A stretch of DNA of 5,914 bases from Halobacteria archaeon. Its GTDB lineage: Bacteria; Pseudomonadota; Gammaproteobacteria; UBA9214. The notes under the pieces were generated by a model, which did not search any database, had not been told where the DNA came from, and was given only the letters and a program-made list of their open reading frames with translations. Positions 1-5,533 of this stretch are shown piece by piece (the stretch's first letter is position 1; each line of letters opens with the position of its first letter). The DNA lies in contig JABDRC010000190.1 of NCBI GenBank assembly GCA_013041945.1, forward strand, positions 1-5,914, written 5' to 3'. Both the position numbers and the translations under genes were made by a program.

Positions 1-585
1 GTAGTACCAGCCGGAGCGTGCATTCGCCACCCAGCGACGTGCGAAGGTCTGGCGGATATCGCTTTCCCACTCGGGGTGGCCGTTGGCCCTGGCGATTTCC
101 GCATACAGCGCGTCACGGTCACCGTTCTCCTGGGATACCAGCCCCTTGACGGAATTGCGCTCACTCAGCGGCACCAGTTTCTGGTCGCGCAGGGTAATGC
201 GTCCGTCACCGGTCATGCCGACCGCACCCGAGGCATAATGCGCCGCCAGCTGTCGGTGGCGCTGTTCCATTTTCGCCTTCAACTGGCGGATGGCCGGTGT
301 ATCGATGGAGATATCGGCCTCGGCATGCGCCGGTGCGACCAGCCAGTTGAGGAGTTGAACGGCAACCGGTGTCGGCCTGACCGCGTCGTGCCGCCACGAG
401 GTGGGCTCTGCAGTGGCCGGTTTCTCCTCGCCCTTGCTGTCAGGTTTCTCGCCGTAGACGTCCAGAATAATGCGGTCAGCCGCCTTGACGGCCGCCTCGG
501 CCGGAAAGTAGACATTGATGGTGACACAGGCGGTAACCAGCAACAGCAGCAACAGTGACATCGGAAGGTTCAGCACTTTCATCAT
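1..585 (-). CDS. DUF1318 (YdbL-type) lipoprotein, 3' end beyond window
   Basis: This is probably a periplasmic lipoprotein of the YdbL/DUF1318 family, which accompanies YdbH in an envelope lipid-transport module. Seen: two adjacent ATGs (585 and 582) follow an AGGAG five and eight bases upstream. Counting from the second ATG, residues 1-19 form a leucine-rich signal ending in the lipobox LVTAC, with Cys19 as the lipidation site. TINVYFPAEAAVKAADRI follows, a pattern I recall from lipidated DUF1318 proteins. A Lys/Glu/Pro-rich linker covers about 45-70, and the DUF1318 part starts near residue 92 (IDTPAIRQLKAKM, later NSVKGLVSQENGDRDALYAE). The frame is open to the left edge (194 residues visible); family length suggests only a few residues are missing. 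Odd: a second signal-like segment with AHA at residues 85-87 lies in the middle. E. coli YdbL is shorter (about 108 aa) and not lipidated. The gene lies 84 bp after the ydbH stop, probably in the same operon. The exact biochemical role is not known to me. Confidence 0.85.
   Translation of the reverse strand, partial: MMKVLNLPMSLLLLLLVTACVTINVYFPAEAAVKAADRIILDVYGEKPDSKGEEKPATAEPTSWRHDAVRPTPVAVQLLNWLVAPAHAEADISIDTPAIRQLKAKMEQRHRQLAAHYASGAVGMTGDGRITLRDQKLVPLSERNSVKGLVSQENGDRDALYAEIARANGHPEWESDIRQTFARRWVANARSGWYY
538..555. repeat. 9-bp perfect tandem duplication in signal-peptide codons
   Basis: CAGCAACAG occurs twice head to tail. On the minus strand it encodes six consecutive leucines in the hydrophobic core of the lipoprotein signal peptide. 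Gain or loss of a unit would keep the frame and change core length by three residues. It may simply reflect leucine codon choice. Confidence 0.8.
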
Positions 586-669
586 TCAGGCTCCTTTCTC
601 GGGAAACATGACTCTAAACACTGTCTAACGGGATTCCTGGCAAGAGGTTAACACGCAGGCGTGCAATCA

Positions 670-2754
670 TCACTCCACGACCACACTCTTTTCGCGGGTA
701 ACGGCGACAATCTGTGCCACCAGGCTGTCCCAGTTGACCCGGTCTGCAAAACCCACGACATCGAGTCGCGGCGGAAGAAAACGGCCCTTGACGAGATAAT
801 AGCCGTTTTCCGCCGGCGCCACGCCACCCATGTCGCACACGCCGTTCTCGAGGCGGCAGCGAATCCCCAGTCGGTCATAGGGGAAGTCCTCGAAAAACTG
901 CAGGAAACTGCGCGACAGCGCACCGCCGACACCACCACCGCCGATGTCGGCGATGTTGTCCACGGCCTTCTGGCTGATGCGGTGCCGCGAATTATCATCC
1001 TCGGGGGTGGCAAACTCCGCATCGAATGCCACCGGCAGCCAGGACTCCAGTAACAACCCGTCGACGCGGCCGTCCAGGCGGCCCTCGATGCGGCCGAACG
1101 AGAAGGCGCCGGTCAGGGACTCGAGATCGATATTGTCGGCATTGGCATTGACGTGCAGGCGCGGGACGAGACCGAACGGATCGATGAGTCGCAGATCACG
1201 CAATGTCACCACACCGTCGAACACGCGCACCAGCAAGACACCGCCGACGGTCAATATACCGCTGTCGTAGCTGACCGACGGGATCACGCCCGACAGTTTG
1301 CCGCCGAATTCCGGCCAGTCCAGTGCACGCGTCAGCTGCTGCATGGAGACCGGTGTGAGAATTCCGTCGACCTCCCAGCGCAGTGCCTCCCTGCCCGGGT
1401 AGTCGAGGCTGAAGGACTCGATGTCCAGCTCACCATCCAGCACCGGGATACGCATGGGTCGAACCAGGCGCACGGCATTGCCGGTCGATTCCAGTTCTAC
1501 CGCTGTCTTGCCCAGGCTCATGCGGTAGACATGGCCGGCCTCCCAGGCCAGCGTTGAGTACTCGGGGACCGCCGAATCCGACCAGTCGAGATTGCCGGAC
1601 AGATTGTCGAAGCCGAACAGGCCGCCCTTTTCAGTCAGGGTGATCGACTGCAGGTCGGCGCTGGCCCGTACCAGGCCGCCATCGTCGATCTGCAAGCGGC
1701 CGTGCAGCTGACCGTCCGTCTCCAGGTTGCCCGCCAGTGATTCAGTCAGCCAGGGTTGCAGGTAGGTTTCATAGGCGGACGGCAGGACCGCCTCTTTGAG
1801 CTCCAGCTGCAGCTGCCTGAGCGGTTGTTCATGCTGTATTTCGATTCGCCCCTGCCCCGCCAGGTCCAGACTGCCCGGCTGGCGGTAACTGAACGAGCGC
1901 AGCTCCAGCCGCTGCTTGCGCGGCAGCCAGTCAAGCACGGCGGCGGCGACAACCGGGGCACTGCCGACCTCGATGTACCAGGGGTCGATATAGACCGCAC
2001 CCTCCCGCGCCGTCATGTTCGAACTGACTACCCAGCCGTAACGGAGCGGCCGTACATTGCCCGCAAGCGTGACATCCAGCGCCTCGCCGGCATAACGCCC
2101 CGATTCATCCGAAAAGCTGTCGGCCTGTATGCGTGTGTCGTAGGCGATCTTCGCCAGTCGGGCATCCTGTCCGCGCAGACTGAGGTCCAGCTCGATTGTC
2201 CCGTCCAGCGCCAGTGACGGCAGCTCAACGCCGGCCTTGCGCAATTCCCGCGCAATATCGGCGAGCACCAGCCCGCTGCCCCTGACATCCGCCGACCAGC
2301 CGCCGTCCCGGTAGACGGCCGACACGGCGATGCTGCCACCGGCTGCGCGGATATTACGGACGCGCACGCGGACCTGTTTGTCTGTATGACGATAGTGCAC
2401 GGAGAGCGGCAGCGACTGCCGGCCCAGCCTGCTGGAGCGCAGACCCAGCATTCCGCGCGCGCAGTCAAACTCCGTGGCAGTCAGTACAGCCGACTCGCAG
2501 ACAAATTGCAGGTCTTTTACGCTGCCCAGTTGCCCCGGCAGCTGCGCCGCGGCTGCCTGCAGCACGGCGCGCGCGCTCGATTCACCCGTCCAGTCGAGTT
2601 GCACGCTGACATCATCGAGCGACCAGCCGTCACCCGCGAGGTTGCCCAGGGACAGGTGCGCCGATTCAATCGCATGCGCCTGCAGGGCAAGGACCGCAGC
2701 CAGACCCAGGACCAGCAGGAATATACCAGCGACCCGGACACGGGAGGTGCGCAT
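670..2754 (-). CDS. ydbH: YdbH family intermembrane lipid-transport protein
   Basis: This is a 694-residue member of the YdbH family, AsmA-like proteins that help carry phospholipid from the inner to the outer membrane. Older annotation calls the domain 'dicarboxylate transport'. Seen: an N-terminal hydrophobic segment (about residues 7-25, ending LALQAHA) acts as membrane anchor or signal. A long body of alternating beta-strand character follows, as expected of a lipid-groove protein. The C-terminal family signature is clear: SFLQFFEDFPYDRLGIRCRL and ENGVCDMGGV (about 616-645, paired Cys633 and Cys640), then ENGYYLVKG and DRVNWDSLVAQI. It is shorter than the E. coli protein (about 880 aa), so part of the body is reduced. 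The ATG immediately follows the cysM TGA (TGAATG). No strong ribosome site stands before it, which points to translational coupling. The gene ends with tandem stops (TGATGA). Family assignment is firm; the transport role is inferred from E. coli. Confidence 0.88.
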   Translation of the reverse strand: MRTSRVRVAGIFLLVLGLAAVLALQAHAIESAHLSLGNLAGDGWSLDDVSVQLDWTGESSARAVLQAAAAQLPGQLGSVKDLQFVCESAVLTATEFDCARGMLGLRSSRLGRQSLPLSVHYRHTDKQVRVRVRNIRAAGGSIAVSAVYRDGGWSADVRGSGLVLADIARELRKAGVELPSLALDGTIELDLSLRGQDARLAKIAYDTRIQADSFSDESGRYAGEALDVTLAGNVRPLRYGWVVSSNMTAREGAVYIDPWYIEVGSAPVVAAAVLDWLPRKQRLELRSFSYRQPGSLDLAGQGRIEIQHEQPLRQLQLELKEAVLPSAYETYLQPWLTESLAGNLETDGQLHGRLQIDDGGLVRASADLQSITLTEKGGLFGFDNLSGNLDWSDSAVPEYSTLAWEAGHVYRMSLGKTAVELESTGNAVRLVRPMRIPVLDGELDIESFSLDYPGREALRWEVDGILTPVSMQQLTRALDWPEFGGKLSGVIPSVSYDSGILTVGGVLLVRVFDGVVTLRDLRLIDPFGLVPRLHVNANADNIDLESLTGAFSFGRIEGRLDGRVDGLLLESWLPVAFDAEFATPEDDNSRHRISQKAVDNIADIGGGGVGGALSRSFLQFFEDFPYDRLGIRCRLENGVCDMGGVAPAENGYYLVKGRFLPPRLDVVGFADRVNWDSLVAQIVAVTREKSVVVE

Positions 2755-3645
2755 TCAGTCCGGAAAAACTCCAGTGGACAGGTAGCGGTCACCGCGGTCG
2801 CAGATTATGGCCACGATAAGCGCCTCCTCGACCTGGGCGGACAGCTCCAGTGCCGCCGCGACGGCCCCGCCCGAGGAAATACCGGCAAAGATCCCTTCCT
2901 GCGACGCCAGGGCCAGTGTGGTCTGTTCGGCCGCCGCCTGCGTCACCTCGAGCGTCCGGTCGACGCGGGAGGCATTGTAGATCTTGGGCAGATACTCTTC
3001 CGGCCAGCGGCGTATGCCCGGTATTGACGATCCCTCCGCGGGCGTTACACCGACAATCTCGATCGCGGCATTCTGTTCCTTGAGAAAGCGCGAGGTCCCC
3101 ATGATCGTACCGGTGGTGCCCATCGAGCTGACGAAGTGCGTGATCCCGCCTGCGGTATCGCGCCAGATCTCCGGGCCGGTACCCTCGTAATGCGCCAGCG
3201 GATTATCCGGATTGGAGAACTGGTCCAGCACGCGCCCCTCACCAAGCGCGGCCATTTCCTGCGCCAGGTCGCGCGCACCTTCCATACTGGCCTCCTTGCT
3301 GACGAGGATGATTTCAGCGCCGAACGCCTTCATCACCGCGCGCCGCTCGACGCTCATGTGTTCGGGCATGATCAGCACCATGCGGTAGCCCTGCATGGCC
3401 GCGACCATGGCCAGCGCGATGCCGGTGTTGCCGCTGGTCGCCTCGATCAGGGTGTCGCCCGGGCTGATTTCCCCGCGCCGTTCCGCGTGACGGATCATAC
3501 TGAGAGCGGGACGGTCCTTGACCGAACCGGCCGGATTGTTGCCCTCCAGCTTGACCAGCAGCGTGTTGCCGGTGTCACCGGGCAGCCGCTGGAGACGCAC
3601 CAGTGGTGTATTGCCTACGGTTGTTTCAAGTGTCGGAAAATTCAT
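2755..3645 (-). CDS. cysM: Cysteine synthase B (O-acetylserine sulfhydrylase B)
   Basis: This is a cytoplasmic PLP enzyme that makes cysteine from O-acetylserine and sulfide; the CysM isozyme also uses thiosulfate to give S-sulfocysteine. Seen: 296 residues matching E. coli CysM nearly end to end. GNTPLVRLQR is followed by LEGNNPAGSVKDR with the PLP-binding Lys43, then the substrate loop TSGNTGIA (70-77), the phosphate-binding GTTGT (176-180), the CysM-type stretch GSSIPGIRRWPEEYLP (205-220), the SSGG motif (257-260), and the terminal CDRGDRYLSTGVF. These last features favour CysM over CysK. It lacks the short tail after VFG of the E. coli protein. I chose the ATG at 3645 because GAGGT lies nine bases upstream and the N-terminus then aligns with the family; an in-frame GTG at 3675 would add ten residues with no family match. 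It is first in a run with ydbH and the DUF1318 gene. Confidence 0.96.
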   Translation of the reverse strand: MNFPTLETTVGNTPLVRLQRLPGDTGNTLLVKLEGNNPAGSVKDRPALSMIRHAERRGEISPGDTLIEATSGNTGIALAMVAAMQGYRMVLIMPEHMSVERRAVMKAFGAEIILVSKEASMEGARDLAQEMAALGEGRVLDQFSNPDNPLAHYEGTGPEIWRDTAGGITHFVSSMGTTGTIMGTSRFLKEQNAAIEIVGVTPAEGSSIPGIRRWPEEYLPKIYNASRVDRTLEVTQAAAEQTTLALASQEGIFAGISSGGAVAAALELSAQVEEALIVAIICDRGDRYLSTGVFPD

Positions 3646-3654
3646 CCTGCTCTG

Positions 3655-3659
3655 ACCTC
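3655..3659 (-). promoter_or_regulatory. Ribosome binding site of cysM
   Basis: GAGGT on the minus strand lies nine bases before the ATG at 3645. It decides the cysM start against the in-frame GTG at 3675. Confidence 0.65.
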
Positions 3660-3667
3660 GATACCTG

Positions 3668-3676
3668 TTATCCACA
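3668..3676 (+). promoter_or_regulatory. Perfect DnaA-box 9-mer in the cysM leader
   Basis: TTATCCACA matches the strong consensus DnaA box exactly. It lies between the candidate cysM -10 element and the ribosome site, about where transcription would begin, so a bound protein there would be expected to hinder cysM transcription. There is one perfect box only, with no AT-rich unwinding region and no box cluster, so this is not an origin. Binding is inferred from sequence match alone. Confidence 0.45.
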
Positions 3677-3706
3677 GTATACCCAAGAACATGAAATGTC
3701 AGACAA
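3676..3706 (-). promoter_or_regulatory. Candidate sigma-70 promoter for cysM
   Basis: On the minus strand TATACT (3681-3676) matches the -10 consensus at five of six positions. Upstream are two imperfect -35 candidates: TTGTCT (3706-3701, spacer 19) and CTGACA (3702-3697, spacer 15). Neither spacer is optimal. The placement, about 31 bases before the cysM ATG and in the only non-coding gap, supports it. Confidence 0.4.
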
Positions 3707-3714
3707 CCGGTATC

Positions 3715-3724
3715 GGTAATTACC
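3715..3724. promoter_or_regulatory. 10-bp palindrome GGTAATTACC, possible operator
   Basis: A perfect palindrome sits in the divergent intergenic region, just upstream of the candidate cysM -35. Its position would suit a dimeric regulator acting on cysM or on the divergent gene. No known regulator site is recognised. Confidence 0.3.
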
Positions 3725-3828
3725 TACAGCCCGCCTGTGGCCATCTCGCACACATTCACCTACGATTGACTGCCAGTGCAATCGAGGTGTCATGAATCCC
3801 GGTCATGGGCATGGGTCTGTAGCGTGCG

Positions 3829-4344
3829 ATGAAAAAAAACTACGCGTGGATACTGGCGCCGGTCATCGTGGCGGTTGTTGCCTGGCTGCTGCTGGTCGAT
3901 AACGAGGAGCAAAAAGTTCTCGACCGGCTGGAGCAGATCCGCTCCCTGGCCGAGGTCCGGGACCAGGAGAATCCGCTCTCACGGCTCGGCAGGGCAAAAC
4001 AAATCGGCACCCTGTTCAGCGCACAAACGCGCTATGACCTGACCACACTGGGTCATGGTGTCACAACGATCGGCACCCGCGAAGAACTGACCCGACGGAT
4101 TGCTGCCGGGCGCAGCAAACTGGTCTCACTGGAACTCGGTCTGCTGGCGCCAGACGTACAGGTCGATGGAGATCGCGCCAGGGTCAACATTACGGGTACG
4201 GCCCTGGGCGCCATGCACGGCGGTGAGGGTCGGTTCATGGACGTCCACAGGATCGAGATCGAACTGGTCAGGGCAGACGGTGACTGGCTGGTGAGCGGCG
4301 GACGCCACATTCGGGATGAACGTGCCGCCTTCAGCGACGAGTAG
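3829..4344 (+). CDS. Small membrane-anchored protein, possible NTF2-like fold
   Basis: I do not recognise a named gene. The 171-residue protein has a Lys-rich start (MKKNY), one hydrophobic segment at about residues 6-23, then a charged probably periplasmic part. Residues about 26-65 look helical. The rest alternates beta-like stretches and ends in DGDWLVSGGRHIRDE, a Gly-Asp-Trp turn common in NTF2/SnoaL-like domains; this fold is an inference. The start is fixed by an in-frame TAG nine bases upstream. There is no good Shine-Dalgarno before this ATG, whereas GAGGT precedes an out-of-frame ATG at 3792. Codons 2-4 contain a run of eight A. The HPt gene follows after 53 bp on the same strand, so the two may be co-transcribed. 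An uncleaved anchor seems more likely than a cleaved signal, since no clear cleavage motif follows the hydrophobic stretch. Confidence 0.72.
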   Translation: MKKNYAWILAPVIVAVVAWLLLVDNEEQKVLDRLEQIRSLAEVRDQENPLSRLGRAKQIGTLFSAQTRYDLTTLGHGVTTIGTREELTRRIAAGRSKLVSLELGLLAPDVQVDGDRARVNITGTALGAMHGGEGRFMDVHRIEIELVRADGDWLVSGGRHIRDERAAFSDE

Positions 4345-4384
4345 CACCGTTGCCGTTGTATTTATCGCACTGAAGCCGGGAAAC

Positions 4385-4391
4385 AGGAGGT
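4385..4391 (+). promoter_or_regulatory. Strong ribosome binding site of the HPt gene
   Basis: AGGAGGT lies about seven bases before the ATG at 4398, near-ideal in sequence and spacing. It contrasts with the poor site of the preceding gene and supports the HPt protein being made independently at a good rate. Confidence 0.75.
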
Positions 4392-4397
4392 GGAAGG

Positions 4398-4817
4398 ATG
4401 TTAAACAGGTTCGGCAAGCGCATCCGGGAAGTGTTTGACCGGCGCCCCGGGATACGGGCCGGGGGCGCGCAGACCCTGACCGGCGCACCCGACAGGTATG
4501 CAGATGAGCAGCAGCTGGACGCAATCAGCCGCAGGTTCTCCCGGGAAGTGTTCGCGCAATTGCTGATCGAACTGCCGGCCCAGCGCCATGACATGCACGC
4601 AGCCTATGCGGCCGGCAATCATGGTCGCCTGCGTAGCTGTGTACACCGGATGCTGGGCGCCGCCGCCTACTGTGACGCACCTGAACTGGAGGACGGACTG
4701 CGCGAATTGCAACTGGCCCTGAAGACGCAGCACCCGCAAACCATCGATCGCCACTTTTTACATGCCATCAGGGTAATTGACAGCACGCTGGTTGGCTGTG
4801 GCTATCGCGGGCCGTGA
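4398..4817 (+). CDS. Stand-alone histidine phosphotransfer (HPt) protein, BarA/GacS-like
   Basis: The protein has 139 residues. The N-terminal 35 or so are basic and Gly/Ala-rich with no recognised domain. Residues about 38-132 form a helical HPt domain: SREVFAQLLIELP (48-60), then CVHRMLGAAAYC (81-92) with the presumed phospho-accepting His83, followed by APELEDGLRELQLALK (94-109). The H-[RK]-[ML]-x-GAA-x-YC pattern is that of HPt domains ending BarA/GacS tripartite kinases. Such a protein would relay phosphate between a hybrid kinase and a response regulator in the cytoplasm. No kinase or receiver gene is seen here, so its partners are elsewhere. The usual YCGVP is replaced by YCDAP. The last 16 bases overlap the 3' end of pdxJ on the other strand. 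The HPt call rests on motif recognition. Confidence 0.78.
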   Translation: MLNRFGKRIREVFDRRPGIRAGGAQTLTGAPDRYADEQQLDAISRRFSREVFAQLLIELPAQRHDMHAAYAAGNHGRLRSCVHRMLGAAAYCDAPELEDGLRELQLALKTQHPQTIDRHFLHAIRVIDSTLVGCGYRGP

Positions 4818-5533
4818 CGTGCCAGCAGCATCAGCCGCTTCATTTCGCGGACCGCATCGGCCAGTCCGGTGAACAGTGCCCGCGCCATAATCGCATGACC
4901 GATGTTCAGCTCCAGGATATCCGGGATCGCGGCGATGCGGCCCACATTCTGATAATTGAGTCCGTGTCCGGCATGCACCCTGAGGCCTGCTGCCACGCCC
5001 AGCCGGACTGCCTCGACGATACGCGCCAGTTCCTCCGCCTGCGCCGCGGGTGTCGCCGCGTCGGCAAAGTGCCCGGTATGGATCTCGATACAGGGCGCGC
5101 CACACTCGGCTGACGCCGCCACCTGCTGGGGATCAGCATCGATAAACAGCGACACACGCACCCCGGCCCGGGCCAGACGGCCACAGGCATCCTGTATCCG
5201 GGACCGCTGACCGGCCACATCCAGTCCGCCTTCCGTGGTGAGCTCCTCGCGTCGCTCCGGTACCAGGCAACAGTCCTGCGGGCCGAGCTGCTCGGCAAAG
5301 GCCAGCATCTCTTCCGTCACCGCCATTTCGAGATTCATGCGCGTCTGCAGGATATCCTTCAACAGGATGACGTCGCGCTCCTGAATGTGCCGGCGGTCTT
5401 CGCGCAGGTGCAGCGTGATGCTGTCCGCACCGGCCTGTTCCGCTTCGATGGCCGCCTGCACGGGATCGGGATAACGCGTCCCGCGCGCCTGTCTCAGGGT
5501 TGCCACATGGTCGATGTTCACACCAAGTAACAT
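4802..5533 (-). CDS. pdxJ: Pyridoxine 5'-phosphate synthase
   Basis: PdxJ closes the pyridine ring in DXP-dependent vitamin B6 synthesis, joining 1-deoxyxylulose 5-phosphate and 3-amino-2-oxopropyl phosphate to give pyridoxine 5'-phosphate. It is a cytoplasmic TIM-barrel enzyme, octameric in E. coli. Seen: 243 residues, the family's usual length, aligning throughout with the E. coli enzyme: GVNIDHVATLRQARGT, then LHLREDRRHI with catalytic His42, MNLEMAVTEEML with Glu69, TTEGGLDVAGQ, SLFIDAD, IEIHTG, and NAGHG-type HAGHGLNY with His190, then LNIGHAI. These correspond to E. coli His45, Glu72 and His193. All key residues are present. The ATG directly follows the recO TAA (TAAATG), with GGTGG just upstream inside recO. 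The usual gammaproteobacterial downstream neighbour acpS is not present; instead a convergent gene overlaps the 3' end. Confidence 0.98.
   Translation of the reverse strand: MLLGVNIDHVATLRQARGTRYPDPVQAAIEAEQAGADSITLHLREDRRHIQERDVILLKDILQTRMNLEMAVTEEMLAFAEQLGPQDCCLVPERREELTTEGGLDVAGQRSRIQDACGRLARAGVRVSLFIDADPQQVAASAECGAPCIEIHTGHFADAATPAAQAEELARIVEAVRLGVAAGLRVHAGHGLNYQNVGRIAAIPDILELNIGHAIMARALFTGLADAVREMKRLMLLARHGPR

Larger units (their letters stand above)
3659..3715. repeat. 7-bp inverted repeat flanking the cysM promoter
   Basis: CGATACC (3659-3665) and its exact reverse complement GGTATCG (3709-3715) face each other across 43 bases that contain the candidate -10 and the DnaA-box 9-mer. The arms could be paired operator sites, or may be chance: seven bases is short. 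Confidence 0.3.

Noticed and set aside
76..558. Plus-strand ORF of 160 codons ending in a glutamine run
   Set aside because: It is antisense to the DUF1318 lipoprotein; the Q run is the complement of the leucine codons of its signal peptide. No ribosome site or family resemblance.
648..664. Inverted repeat CACGC/GCGTG after ydbH as a terminator
   Set aside because: The loop would be two bases (or the stem only four base pairs) and no T-run follows on the minus strand.
2386..3027. Plus-strand ORF of 213 codons
   Set aside because: Antisense to ydbH and cysM across their junction; a long open frame is expected in GC-rich DNA opposite real genes.
3646..3675. GTG at 3675 as the start of cysM
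   Set aside because: The ten added residues do not match CysM proteins and the start would overlap the candidate DnaA box and lie next to the -10 element; the ATG at 3645 has a proper ribosome site.
3136..3795. Plus-strand ORF of 219 codons reaching into the intergenic region
   Set aside because: Mostly antisense to cysM, with no recognisable domain; CysM on the other strand is certain.
3766..3797. TTGACT as a -35 element for the plus-strand membrane-protein gene
   Set aside because: No acceptable -10 hexamer lies 16-18 bases downstream; CATGAA is too weak to call a promoter.
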